Below, piece after piece: positions 1-8,701 of a DNA stretch of 64,000 nucleotides. Origin of the DNA: Nitrospira sp. SG-bin2 (GTDB lineage Bacteria; Nitrospirota; Nitrospiria; Nitrospirales; Nitrospiraceae); contig LVWT01000049.1 of assembly GCA_002083405.1 (NCBI GenBank), forward strand, positions 124,001-188,000, in the 5' to 3' direction. A program made the position numbers and the translations under genes. The notes beneath the pieces were generated by a model. It was not told the origin of the DNA. It made no database searches and saw only the letters and a list, made by a program, of their open reading frames with translations. Positions within the stretch are counted from its first letter, which is position 1. The number at the start of each line of letters is the position of its first letter.

Positions 1-137
1 TGCCTGTTTCCGCGCTATTTCAGAATCTTGAGGATGGGGCACACGTCTCTGACTTTATTGTCTGGTTTCCGGGTGTCACGCTCGAGCAAGTCCGCGCGGT
101 GCTTGAGCATGCTGCCCGCTCTTTAGAAGCAGCTTAG
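1..137 (+). CDS. DUF433 antitoxin, C-terminal fragment (gene runs off the left edge)
   Basis: An open frame enters from the left edge and ends at TAG 135-137. The visible 45 residues contain the run FPGVTLEQVRAVLEHA, typical of the C-terminal helix-turn-helix half of DUF433 proteins, which are usually antitoxins of DUF5615 PIN-like toxins. The next frame begins at the base after the stop and encodes a decayed DUF5615 toxin, so this was one toxin-antitoxin operon. The N-terminal half lies outside the window, so it is unknown whether the antitoxin is intact. Confidence 0.65.
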   Translation, partial: PVSALFQNLEDGAHVSDFIVWFPGVTLEQVRAVLEHAARSLEAA

Positions 138-457
138 GTGCGCGTTCTGTTTGACCAGGGTACTCCGGTCCCTCTTCGCAAGCACCTTGCAGCCATCAGG
201 TCACTACCACTTTTGAACTTGGTTGGAACTATCTGAAGAACGGTGAACTGCTGCAAAAATCAGAAGAGAGCGGCTTTTCTGTTCTGGTCACGACCGACCA
301 GAGTCTCCGATATCAACAGAACCTCTCGAGTCGCAAGATCGCAATTGTTGTGCTGACGACAACCAGTTAGCCACGTATCGAACGCGAGGTTGAGCGGGTG
401 ACAAGGGCGGTTGATTCTGCCGAACCAAGCAGTTACGTTGAGATCCTTATCCCGTGA
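138..457 (+). pseudogene. Broken DUF5615 PIN-like toxin gene
   Basis: GTG 138 directly follows the antitoxin stop and gives VRVLFDQGTPVPLRKHLA, the acidic N-terminal strand of DUF5615 toxins. After about 18 codons the homology moves to another frame, consistent with loss of one base near 192-196. It then continues through a VTTTFELGWNYLKNGELL-like segment and VLVTTDQSLRYQ. A TAG at about 368-370 stands where a Trp codon would be expected (TTS-stop-PRIEREVE), and the family-like sequence continues to TGA 455-457. With a frameshift and a nonsense codon it is very unlikely to make active toxin. An intact pair of the same type lies at 37949-38625. Confidence 0.75.
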
Positions 458-753
458 CCGCTACTACTCCGTTAGTCATGCGCAGCTGTCAGGAGCTGCA
501 CTCTTGTATCCCACTTCTTCTTTTCTTCTGATGGCGAACACCGGTTACAGGGGGCGGTCCGCTGCACAACTCGCCGCTGGGCAGAAAAAGTTTCCAGGAA
601 CCATTGGTTACTCAGTTAAAATACTTCCAGATGAGTGAGCCCTATTGCGACTTCTAAACATTGTTGGCCGTCATACGAAGCCGCTGGCTATTGCGTTTCT
701 GCCTGCGCAGTCTCTAACGTACCTGTCTGATCTCCATACCTAGGCTGCCGCCC
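458..753 (+). other. Intergenic stretch with no recognisable gene
   Basis: About 300 bases separate the decayed toxin from the terC-like gene. A short frame (411-638) overlaps the toxin remnant and resembles no family known to me. I see no RNA gene and no strong hairpin followed by a T-run. The promoter of the terC-like gene presumably lies here, but no convincing -35/-10 pair was identified. Confidence 0.5.
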
Positions 754-1575
754 ATGCTTGAACTGCTCGTTGACCCCAATGCCTGGCTCGCGTTCGCGAC
801 GCTCGCCGCGCTGGAGATCGTTCTCGGCATCGACAATCTCATCTTCATTTCTATCCTGGCAGGCAAGCTGCCGCCCGATCGCCAGGATCTTGCGCGAAAG
901 GTAGGCATCGCCGCGGCACTCGTGTCGCGCCTGGGTCTGTTGTTCGCGCTTACTTGGATCATGAAGCTCACGGCGCCGCTGTTCGCGGTCGCCGGTAACG
1001 AGTTCTCGGGCAAGGATTTGGTCCTGGTCTTCGGTGGCCTCTTCCTCATCTACAAAGCGACTATCGAGATTCACGACAAGCTCGAGGGGAGCGACAATGC
1101 CCCCACGGCCATTGCGGAGGTTACCAGCTTCTCTGCGGTGATCTTCCAGATTATGTTGATCGATGTCGTGTTCTCCCTGGACTCGATCATCACGGCTGTA
1201 GGCATGGTCGCTGAGCTTTCCATCATGGTTGCTGCAATTGTGGCCGCAGTCGTCTTCATGTTCGCATTTGCCGGTACGGTGCATGGATTTGTCGACCGGC
1301 ATCCCACAATCAAGATGCTGGCACTCGCGTTCCTGCTCGTCATCGGCATGGCATTGATCGCGGACGGTTTCGACGTACACATTCCCAAGGGCTATATCTA
1401 CTCGGCCATGGCCTTCTCCATAGGGGTCGAGATTCTCAACATCCGGCTCCGCCGCCGTGGCCAGCCCGTACACCTGCATGGACCGGATGTGCAGCCGACA
1501 CCTGTCTGTCCCACCTGCGGGCAGGCGGTCGTCCGGCCGTATCTCCTGAAAAAGGGATCGGGAGGCATTGTTTAG
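754..1575 (+). CDS. TerC family integral membrane protein
   Basis: The 273-residue product has about seven hydrophobic segments and the two TerC acidic signatures inside membrane segments: EIVLGIDN (Asp27, Asn28) and DVVFSLDS (Asp137, Asp143). The family is linked to metal-ion handling (tellurite resistance protein TerC, manganese exporters Alx and MeeF); the ion cannot be read from sequence. The tail after the last membrane segment is basic (RLRRRGQ) and carries a CPTC pair (Cys252, Cys255) that could bind metal, which is not a general TerC feature. ATG 754 starts with the expected hydrophobic N-terminus. It stands alone, with over 130 bases on either side, so it is probably its own transcription unit. 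Confidence 0.9.
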   Translation: MLELLVDPNAWLAFATLAALEIVLGIDNLIFISILAGKLPPDRQDLARKVGIAAALVSRLGLLFALTWIMKLTAPLFAVAGNEFSGKDLVLVFGGLFLIYKATIEIHDKLEGSDNAPTAIAEVTSFSAVIFQIMLIDVVFSLDSIITAVGMVAELSIMVAAIVAAVVFMFAFAGTVHGFVDRHPTIKMLALAFLLVIGMALIADGFDVHIPKGYIYSAMAFSIGVEILNIRLRRRGQPVHLHGPDVQPTPVCPTCGQAVVRPYLLKKGSGGIV

Positions 1576-1724
1576 AAGTGATTGCTGCACCGGCACAGGA
1601 GCGCACGTGCTGCTGCCGTGCGGAAGTGGGGAGAGTACAGTCATCCGCCACTGGCAACTTGCGAGCCGATAGGTCCTATGATAGGGTATCGCCCACTGTA
1701 CGGTAAGTATTGAGCGAGGGGCTA

Positions 1725-2117
1725 ATGGCAGACCAGGAGCAGGGATTCGTCGTTCGGGATCGGCGGGCGAGTGGAGGGTCGGATGCCGCGCCGCCCTCTT
1801 CTTCTACGGCAAAACAAACGCCGACGGCATCCGCGTCACCGGCCGAGGCATCTCATGAGGATCATCCGCTTCCAGTCAACTTCTCTTCCTTCGTCATCTC
1901 GCTCGGCTCGTCATCTCTGATGCTGATGGGGGAGCGGTTGGACCCTCAGCAACAGCCGATACCCGTCAATTTGCCTCAGGCCAAAGAAATCATCGATCTG
2001 CTGTCTGTCCTGGAAGAGAAGACCAAGGGCAATCTGACCTCGGAAGAGCAGACCGTGTTGCGCGACATGCTGTATGCGCTGCGCATGAAGTATGTCACGC
2101 TGGCATCGCCGAAGTAG
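1725..2117 (+). CDS. DUF1844 domain protein
   Basis: From ATG 1725 the product is 130 residues. A TTG at 1710 is an alternative start, but ATG 1725 has a GAGGGG just upstream. Residues 1-45 are Ser/Ala/Pro-rich and probably disordered. Residues 50-130 match DUF1844: the VNFSSFVISLGSS segment, a Pro-rich stretch with PVNLPQAKEIIDLL, and a final helix with LTSEEQTVLRDMLYALRMKYV. The family is small, acidic, cytosolic and of unknown role, found in Nitrospirota, Deltaproteobacteria and Acidobacteria. No partner is evident from the neighbours. Confidence 0.85.
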   Translation: MADQEQGFVVRDRRASGGSDAAPPSSSTAKQTPTASASPAEASHEDHPLPVNFSSFVISLGSSSLMLMGERLDPQQQPIPVNLPQAKEIIDLLSVLEEKTKGNLTSEEQTVLRDMLYALRMKYVTLASPK

Positions 2118-2262
2118 TCTGGTTCGTCTCCCGCCTGCCGGTTTTCATTTCGTGGTCATTGTCCGGGCCGGTGAAATCTGTCTCCGGACTTTGAGACTCC
2201 CTCATAAGTCCGCTATAGTGGATGGGAGCTTCCTTTCGGACTAACGGAGAGCGCAGCCGAAA

Positions 2263-4596
2263 ATGCCTGACTCTGATCCTTCCACACGCGGGCCTGGAGC
2301 CGCTGCCGCAAGGCTCAGCGATTCTCAGCGGATTGCTCCCGGCACCAAACCGCGCGCCAACGGGGGTGGCCGGCCCCAGGAACCGGAGCGGAAAAAGCTC
2401 CATCTCCGCCCCGTCTGGATCGTCCTCATCCTCCTGATCCCCTGTTTGGCCCTGACGCTGTACTACTCTCAGATGGCCGTGCCGGGCGGGCAGGTGAAGG
2501 GGTCGTTGTTGCCCACGACCAGCTATGCCATGGTGCTGTTGCTGGTCAATCTTGACTTGATCGGGCTTGTGGTTCTGACGCTGCTGCTGTCGCGGAATCT
2601 GATCAAGGCGTATTTTGAACGCCGCCATCGGCTTGTCGGCTCAGGATTTCGCACGAAGCTGATTGCCGCGTTCATCGGGTTTTCGTTGATTCCGACCGTG
2701 CTGCTTGCGGTGGTTGCCAGCGGGTTTCTCAACAAAGCCGTCGATGTGTGGTTCAGCGAACAGATCGAGAATGTGATGAAAGATTCGTACGAGGTGGCGC
2801 GCCTGCAGCATGCGGGACACATTACGCTGGCGGTGAACAGCGCGCGGGCCATTGGACAGGAATTGTTCCGTGAGGACATGCTGATTCCGGAGCAGCGTGA
2901 TTTGTTGATTGCTGCGATGGCCCGCAAACGGATGGAGTATGGAGTGGCCGGGATTGAAGTGTTTTCCAACAAGATGGAAACACTGACGAAGGCGCTCGAT
3001 GCGAATGTGCCGGCTGTTGTGCTGGATCTGCCGATCGGCCAGCTCGTCCTCCAAGTCATCAATGGGAAGCAGGAGTTCACCTCCGTCCAGGAGGCGCAGT
3101 CGGGCCGGCTGGTGCGTGCCGGTATGCCGGTGGCCTCCGGCAGCCACAGCGGCGAGTTGGCCGGCGTGGTGGTCGTCGAAACCTATGTGTCGGAATCGTT
3201 ACTGACGAAAATGGAAGGGATTACCCGCCAGTATGAGGAATATACACAGATCAAGGCGATGAAAAATCCGATCAAGGCCGGGGCGTATCTGCTTGTCGCC
3301 GTCGTGACCGTCATGATTCTGTTCAGCGCCACCTGGTTCGGGTTTTATGTCGCCCGGGGCATTACCGTTCCGATTCAGCGATTGGCGGAGGCGACGGAAG
3401 CGGTCGCGCAGGGGGATCTCACCGTCCAAATCGACGCGAAGGCGACGGACGAAATCGGCACCTTGATCGACTCCTTCAATCGAATGACGCAGGATTTACA
3501 GGGCAGCAAATCCAAGCTGGAAGAAACGAATCTGACGCTCTTGAACACCAACGCCGAACTTGATCGCCGCCGGGCCTACATCGAAACGGTCGTGGCCACC
3601 ATCGCCGCCGGTCTGCTGTCGATCGATCGGAATGGAACGATTACGACGTTCAATCCGTCGGGCGAGCGTATTCTTGGCCTGGCCGGTGATCGGCTTCAGG
3701 GGCGTCCGGCCAATGAGGCATTCAAAGAATTCGGGCTCGACTTGTTTCAGACCGCGTATGACCGCATGTTGGCCGACGATCGGGATGATTTGTCACTGGA
3801 AGGACAGTTGGACGTGCAGGGCAAGCTCATCACGATCGGTTTGAACGGGTCGCGCATGCGGGATGAGGCGAACAACGATTTGGGGTTCGTGCTGGTGTTC
3901 GAGGACTTGACGGAGCTCATCAAGGCTCAGAAAGTCGCCGCGTGGCAGGAAGTCGCCCGGCGTGTCGCGCATGAGATCAAGAATCCGCTGACGCCGATTC
4001 AATTGTCGGCCCAGCGGCTGCGCAAGAAGTTTTTCGAAAAGTCGCCGGATCTCGATCGGGTATTCGACGAGGCGACCAACGTGATCATCAATGAAGTCGG
4101 CAGCCTCAAGCACATGCTGGACGAGTTCGCAAAATTTGCGCGGTTGCCCGCTCCGCAAATGACGCGTCAGCCGCTCCAGGACGTGCTATTGGAAACGGCG
4201 GCGTTGTATCGCGCGGCGCAGAAGGATATCGAGCTGCTTCTGGACCTCGACGAAGACCTGCCTCCCATCAATTTTGATCGGGAGCAGCTGAAGCGCGTGT
4301 TCGTCAACCTGTTCGACAACGCGATTCAAGCGATGAATCAAAAGGGGCGGCTGTGGGTGAGCGCGAAGTACGATACGAAAAAGAGACGGGCGGTGGTGAC
4401 GGTGGCGGACGAAGGACCCGGCATCGCGCCGGAAGATCAGGAGCGGCTGTTTGTGCCGTACTTTACCAGAAAAAAAACCGGAACCGGATTGGGACTTGCG
4501 ATCGTGCGCCGAATCATCACCGACCATGAAGGGCAGATTCAGGCGGGGAGTAATCATCCGAAGGGGGCGGTCTTTACATTCGATTTGCCGGTTTGA
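2263..4596 (+). CDS. NtrY-like membrane sensor histidine kinase
   Basis: The 777-residue sensor kinase has a Pro-rich cytosolic N-terminus, three hydrophobic segments near residues 45-70, 85-110 and 130-155, an extracytoplasmic region, and a fourth membrane segment near 340-362. A HAMP linker (about 363-415), a PAS domain (about 440-555), HisKA with the H-box RVAHEIKNPLTP (His570) and a HATPase domain follow. The HATPase has the N-box FVNLFDNAIQAM, DEGPGIAPEDQ and GTGLGLAIVRRI. This order and the H-box are typical of NtrY. It should autophosphorylate and signal to the sigma-54 activator encoded about 110 bases downstream. The stimulus cannot be read from sequence; nitrogen or redox sensing is inferred from the family only. 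Confidence 0.92.
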   Translation: MPDSDPSTRGPGAAAARLSDSQRIAPGTKPRANGGGRPQEPERKKLHLRPVWIVLILLIPCLALTLYYSQMAVPGGQVKGSLLPTTSYAMVLLLVNLDLIGLVVLTLLLSRNLIKAYFERRHRLVGSGFRTKLIAAFIGFSLIPTVLLAVVASGFLNKAVDVWFSEQIENVMKDSYEVARLQHAGHITLAVNSARAIGQELFREDMLIPEQRDLLIAAMARKRMEYGVAGIEVFSNKMETLTKALDANVPAVVLDLPIGQLVLQVINGKQEFTSVQEAQSGRLVRAGMPVASGSHSGELAGVVVVETYVSESLLTKMEGITRQYEEYTQIKAMKNPIKAGAYLLVAVVTVMILFSATWFGFYVARGITVPIQRLAEATEAVAQGDLTVQIDAKATDEIGTLIDSFNRMTQDLQGSKSKLEETNLTLLNTNAELDRRRAYIETVVATIAAGLLSIDRNGTITTFNPSGERILGLAGDRLQGRPANEAFKEFGLDLFQTAYDRMLADDRDDLSLEGQLDVQGKLITIGLNGSRMRDEANNDLGFVLVFEDLTELIKAQKVAAWQEVARRVAHEIKNPLTPIQLSAQRLRKKFFEKSPDLDRVFDEATNVIINEVGSLKHMLDEFAKFARLPAPQMTRQPLQDVLLETAALYRAAQKDIELLLDLDEDLPPINFDREQLKRVFVNLFDNAIQAMNQKGRLWVSAKYDTKKRRAVVTVADEGPGIAPEDQERLFVPYFTRKKTGTGLGLAIVRRIITDHEGQIQAGSNHPKGAVFTFDLPV

Positions 4597-4704
4597 GGAA
4601 CGCGCTGACGAGCCCGCAGGTTGACAAGCTGACAGAGTCGCAGAAGGACTTTCATGTCAGCGTGCCTCTTGCTAACGTGTCAGCTCACTAATTTGAGGGG
4701 AGTT

Positions 4705-6105
4705 ATGGCGGCATCGATTTTAATTGTAGATGATGAAGAGGGGATTCGCACCTCGTTGCGAAGCATTCTTGAAGACGAAGGGTACGAGGTGGCGACCGCA
4801 GCCGGCGGAGCCGAGGCGCTGAAGATCTGTGGAAGCGATCCGCCCGACCTTATGATGCTCGACATCTGGATGCCGGAGATGGATGGGTTGGAGACCTTGC
4901 GGCGTGTGAAGGAATTTGTGCCGGCGACACAAGTCATGATGATGTCCGGTCATGGCTCCATCGAAACAGCGGTCAAGGCTGTGAAACTAGGGGCCTATGA
5001 CTATATCGAGAAGCCGCTTTCTTTGGAGAACGTCACGCTGCGCGTCAAGCATGCCTTGGAACAGTATCGATTGGAGCAGGAGAATCAGACTCTGCGGACC
5101 AAGGTCCAGCAGAAATTCGAGTTGGTCGGACAGTCCCCGGCGATGCAGCAACTGCGGCAATTGATTGAAACTGCCGGTCCGACGAACAGCCGGGTGTTGA
5201 TCGGCGGTGAAAACGGAACGGGGAAGGAATTGGTGGCGCGGGCCATCCACACCCACAGCGCCAGGGCCGACCATCCGTTCGTGGCCGTGAACTGCGCGGC
5301 GATTCCTGAAACGCTGATCGAGAGTGAACTGTTCGGCCATGAGAAGGGATCCTTTACCGGTGCCACCTCGATGAAGCGGGGTCAATTCGAGCAGGCCGAC
5401 GGCGGCACGCTGTTTCTCGATGAAATCGGGGACATGAGCCTGAATACGCAGGCCAAGGTGTTGCGGGCCTTGCAAGAGCAGCAGTTCACGAGAGTGGGCG
5501 GCACCAAGTTGATGAAGGTGGATGTGCGGGTGCTGGCCGCTTCGAACAAGGATCTGGAAAAAGAAATTCAGAAAGGCCAGTTTCGCGAAGATCTGTATTA
5601 CCGTCTCAACGTGGTGCCGGTCGTCGTCCCTTCGTTGCGCGAGCGACGGGAAGATATTCCGGCGTTGGTTCGGCATTTCATGAAAATCCATGTCGAAGAG
5701 CAGGGGCTGCGGATGAAAGAGGTGTCACCGGAGGCGATGGCTGTGTTGCAGCAGTATGAGTGGCCGGGCAACATCCGCGAACTGCGGAACTTGATCGAGC
5801 GGCTGATGATCATGGTGCCGGGGCATGTCATCGAAGCCTCGCAAGCAGCCATGTCGATCCAAGGGCGCGCGGCCGGCCCTTCCGTCTCTTCCAACGCAGG
5901 CGGCCAGACGGCAAGTCCGCTGTTTGCCAAAGCCTACGATTCGTTGCGAGACGCGCGGAATGCGTTTGAAAAGGAATATATCGGCCGCAAGCTTCGGGAG
6001 CATCATTGGAATATCTCCCGTACTGCGGAAGATCTGCAGATCGAGCGAAGCCATCTGCACCGAAAGATCAAACTGCTGGATGTGGAGATGAGGCCGGAGG
6101 GATGA
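4705..6105 (+). CDS. NtrX/NtrC-family sigma-54-dependent response regulator
   Basis: ATG 4705 is preceded by GAGGGGAG at good spacing and gives 466 residues; a further upstream in-frame start adds 17 unlikely residues. The receiver domain has the phospho-acceptor Asp53 in MLDIWMP and the acidic pair Asp9/Asp10. An AAA+ domain follows with Walker A GENGTGKE, the sigma-54 loop GSFTGA (Ser where GAFTGA is usual) and Walker B GTLFLDEIGDM. The C-terminus is a Fis-type helix-turn-helix (NISRTAEDLQIERSHLHRKI). It pairs with the upstream NtrY-like kinase and should activate sigma-54 promoters. A long hairpin follows the stop. Confidence 0.93.
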   Translation: MAASILIVDDEEGIRTSLRSILEDEGYEVATAAGGAEALKICGSDPPDLMMLDIWMPEMDGLETLRRVKEFVPATQVMMMSGHGSIETAVKAVKLGAYDYIEKPLSLENVTLRVKHALEQYRLEQENQTLRTKVQQKFELVGQSPAMQQLRQLIETAGPTNSRVLIGGENGTGKELVARAIHTHSARADHPFVAVNCAAIPETLIESELFGHEKGSFTGATSMKRGQFEQADGGTLFLDEIGDMSLNTQAKVLRALQEQQFTRVGGTKLMKVDVRVLAASNKDLEKEIQKGQFREDLYYRLNVVPVVVPSLRERREDIPALVRHFMKIHVEEQGLRMKEVSPEAMAVLQQYEWPGNIRELRNLIERLMIMVPGHVIEASQAAMSIQGRAAGPSVSSNAGGQTASPLFAKAYDSLRDARNAFEKEYIGRKLREHHWNISRTAEDLQIERSHLHRKIKLLDVEMRPEG

Positions 6106-6110
6106 GGAGA

Positions 6111-6150
6111 GTGGGGCGGTGGGCCGGTTCATTGCTCGCCCACCGCCCAC
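6111..6150 (+). terminator. Strong hairpin after the response regulator gene
   Basis: The left arm (6111-6124) and right arm (6138-6150) are complementary over 13 bases with one bulged G, around a 13-base loop. The core is GGCGGTGGGC pairing with GCCCACCGCC. It begins six bases after the stop codon, where a transcript end is expected. There is no T-run, so a canonical Rho-independent terminator is not fully supported; it may act as a 3' end stabiliser or a weak terminator. Confidence 0.5.
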
Positions 6151-6312
6151 ATCTGATCATTTGATTGCTCCAGTAGGGTGAACGATGTGCGCGGTGGATG
6201 CGCGCAGTGAGAAACGGCCCGCCGCCCCGTGTTGTGAAAAAAGAAAAAGAATCGGAATAGTCCCCTCACTGCGTTGACCTCCGTAAGAGCCCTCCTCTAG
6301 AATGACGCGCCC

Positions 6313-7350
6313 ATGACTACCTATCGGGAATCAGGTGTTGATATTGATGCGGGGGACGAGTTTGTCGATCGCATCAAGCCGCTCGTTCGCTCGACCTTCC
6401 GTCCGGAAGTGCTGGCCGATCTGGGCGGGTTCGGCGGGTTGTTCGGCTTGCGGGCTGATCGATACAAAGAGCCGGTGCTCGTGTCCGGAACCGATGGTGT
6501 CGGGACCAAGCTGAAGATTGCGTTCATGATGGATCGGCACGATACGGTCGGCATCGATCTTGTCGCCATGTGTGTGAATGACATTGCTGTGAGTGGAGCC
6601 GAGCCATTGTTTTTCCTCGACTACTTTGCGACGGGCAAGTTAGCAGTGCCGAAGGCTCAAGATGTAGTCAAAGGAATCGCCGAAGGCTGCCGCCAAGCCG
6701 GGTGCGCGTTGATCGGCGGAGAGACGGCGGAGATGCCGTCGATGTATGTAGACGGCGAATACGATCTGGCGGGTTTCGCTGTCGGAGTAGTCGAGAAGTC
6801 CAAAATTGTTGACGGCAAGACGATCAAGCCGGGCGACGCGATTATCGGGTTGGCGTCTACGGGGTTGCATAGCAATGGCTATTCACTGGCGCGTCATGTG
6901 TTGTTCGATCAGGCGAGGCTGACGGTCGCGAGCCGATTGCCCGAGCTCGATCGTCCACTCGGCGAGGTGTTGCTGACACCGACCAGAATTTACGCGAAGC
7001 AGATTCTTTCCCTTCTCCAGGATTATCCGATCAAAGGGATTGCGCACATTACCGGCGGGGGCATTACGGAGAATTTGCCGCGCGTGTTTCCCGAAGCGGT
7101 GCGGGCCAGGATCAGCCGCAAGGCCTGGCCGGTGCCGCCTATTTTTGACGTGATGAGCCGCGTGGGGCAGGTAGATCGCGAAGAAATGTTTCGGGTCTTC
7201 AATATGGGAATCGGGTTGATCCTTGTGACGCCGTCCGATTCAGCGTCTGCCGTGCTCTCCGCTGCAGCGGCACTGGGCGATCGGGGCTGGCAGATCGGGG
7301 AAATGGCATCATCAACAGGACAAGAGCCTGCGGTGGAGTATGTCGATTAA
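6313..7350 (+). CDS. purM: Phosphoribosylformylglycinamidine cyclo-ligase (AIR synthetase)
   Basis: The 345-residue protein catalyses the ATP-dependent ring closure of FGAM to aminoimidazole ribotide, step 5 of purine synthesis. Family motifs are present: YRESGVDIDAGD at the N-terminus, GTDGVGTKLKIA, the metal/ATP segment IALVAMCVNDI-like (DLVAMCVNDIAVSGAEPLFFLDYFA region), GGETAEMP, GLASTGLHSNGYSL and HITGGGITENLPR. Length matches the family (about 345). It overlaps purN by 11 bases, so the two are translated from one message. Confidence 0.97.
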   Translation: MTTYRESGVDIDAGDEFVDRIKPLVRSTFRPEVLADLGGFGGLFGLRADRYKEPVLVSGTDGVGTKLKIAFMMDRHDTVGIDLVAMCVNDIAVSGAEPLFFLDYFATGKLAVPKAQDVVKGIAEGCRQAGCALIGGETAEMPSMYVDGEYDLAGFAVGVVEKSKIVDGKTIKPGDAIIGLASTGLHSNGYSLARHVLFDQARLTVASRLPELDRPLGEVLLTPTRIYAKQILSLLQDYPIKGIAHITGGGITENLPRVFPEAVRARISRKAWPVPPIFDVMSRVGQVDREEMFRVFNMGIGLILVTPSDSASAVLSAAAALGDRGWQIGEMASSTGQEPAVEYVD

Positions 7351-8014
7351 GCGAACGACTCCACTGCGCGTGGCAGTATTGGCGTCAGGCCGCGGATCTA
7401 ATCTGCAAGCGGTGATTGATGCAATTGAAGCCGGGGAGGTCGACGCGACCATCGTAGCCGTCATTAGCAACAAGAAAGATGCGGCGGCGCTGGAGCGGGC
7501 GCGCAAACACGGTTTACCGGACCTTTTTGTCGATCCTAAGCCGTTTGCCGGGAGACCTGATAGCCGTGAGGCCTACGATCGCGCGTTACTGGAAGTGCTT
7601 GAAAAGCACAATGTCGAATTGGTGTTATTGGCCGGTTACATGAAGATTGTGACTGCTGTGCTGGTCAATGCCTATGCCAATCGGATGATGAATATTCATC
7701 CGTCGTTACTGCCGTCGTTTCCGGGCTTAGAGGTGCAGAAGAAGGCCATTGAGTGGGGCTGCAAACTTGCCGGCTGCACGGTGCATTTCGTCACGGAAGG
7801 AGTCGACGAAGGGCCGATCATTTTGCAAGCGGCCGTGCCTATTCTCGACGGAGACACTCCCGACACCCTTGCGGCCCGAATTCTCGTCCAGGAGCACAAG
7901 ATTTACCCCAGAACTGTGCAACTCTTTGCCGAGGGGCGGCTGCATGTCGATGGACGGTGCGTCCGTATCGACGACGGCCACCCGGTAGGGGAAGCGATCA
8001 TCAGCCCGTCATAA
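7340..8014 (+). CDS. purN: Phosphoribosylglycinamide formyltransferase
   Basis: The 224-residue product transfers a formyl group from 10-formyl-THF to GAR in purine synthesis. Motifs: LASGRGSNLQAVIDAIEAG at the nucleotide-binding loop, NIHPSLLPSFPG with the catalytic Asn and His, and VDEGPIILQ with the catalytic Asp. ATG 7340 lies inside the end of purM, a common purM-purN arrangement implying translational coupling. Length is normal for the family. A short palindrome (CCTTGATCAAGG) lies about 20 bases after the stop. Confidence 0.96.
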   Translation: MSIKRTTPLRVAVLASGRGSNLQAVIDAIEAGEVDATIVAVISNKKDAAALERARKHGLPDLFVDPKPFAGRPDSREAYDRALLEVLEKHNVELVLLAGYMKIVTAVLVNAYANRMMNIHPSLLPSFPGLEVQKKAIEWGCKLAGCTVHFVTEGVDEGPIILQAAVPILDGDTPDTLAARILVQEHKIYPRTVQLFAEGRLHVDGRCVRIDDGHPVGEAIISPS

Positions 8015-8081
8015 CCCATGCACAGCCTCCTTGATCAAGGCAGGTTATCCTTCCTCATTTCTCTGATTTGCCAACGACCTG

Positions 8082-8453
8082 CTAGTTCGGCGAGATGCCC
8101 AATCCTCCCAGCAGGGGCATCAGGCTCTCTTCGCCGGGTCCGGTGCCGTCTTTCGTGGCGGCGCTGATTTCCTCAAGGAGAGGGCCTGCTTCGGGGCCGA
8201 GTTGTTTGAGTTTTTCGGCAAGATGACCGGACATCAGCCCTTGTTTGACCTCCGCATCCGTCAATTTGCCGTCCTTGATTCCTTGTTGAAGCATCTGCGC
8301 CAATGCCTGGACCTTCGCCAGGACATCCGGCGGCATGCTGTTTAAGATTTTGACGGCGTCTTGTTGCCCACCGCCATGTTGAGCATAGGCCGGGACTCCC
8401 AGCCAGGTCGACAGCACCAGCGCGAGGATCGTCAGGTTACGTGTGAGCGGCAT
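8082..8453 (-). CDS. Small secreted protein of unknown function
   Basis: The start at 8453 has AAGGAGAG at good spacing and gives 123 residues; upstream in-frame starts add an uncharged-poor leader and are less likely. Residues 1-25 are a clear signal peptide (basic MPLTRN, hydrophobic core, AYA before a QH start), so export is expected. The mature part is helical and low in Cys, with a repeated-looking 'gap helix' pattern: SMPPDVLAKVQALAQMLQQG, DGKLTDAEVKQGLMSG and LLEEISAATKDG. I do not recognise the family. It is transcribed away from the gene at 8702 and converges on purN. Confidence 0.7.
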   Translation of the reverse strand: MPLTRNLTILALVLSTWLGVPAYAQHGGGQQDAVKILNSMPPDVLAKVQALAQMLQQGIKDGKLTDAEVKQGLMSGHLAEKLKQLGPEAGPLLEEISAATKDGTGPGEESLMPLLGGLGISPN

Positions 8454-8701
8454 GGCATCTCTCCTTTTGCACAGTGGCTCATAGCTGGACGCGGTTTCGT
8501 CCATAGGAATGTAATGCATGATCCTTGCCACCCAATGCAGTACCAGGCAGCCATGGCCTTTGATTGGTCGCAGAGACGAATGGCCTCCTGCTTGAGAGGG
8601 AAGGTACTGACTCTGTTAGGAAATAGTGAATTCTCTAGGCGATCAAAATGACTGTTGCTATCCTCCATCAAGAGTGGCCTAGCCACGAATGAGGAGCGCG
8701 C

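Noticed and set aside
411..638. 75-residue open frame between the toxin remnant and the terC-like gene
   Set aside because: It overlaps the toxin remnant, has no convincing ribosome site and no family resemblance.
688..1644. 318-residue minus-strand frame opposite the terC-like gene
   Set aside because: Composition (His, Asp, Arg rich) and complete overlap with a clear membrane protein gene indicate a shadow.
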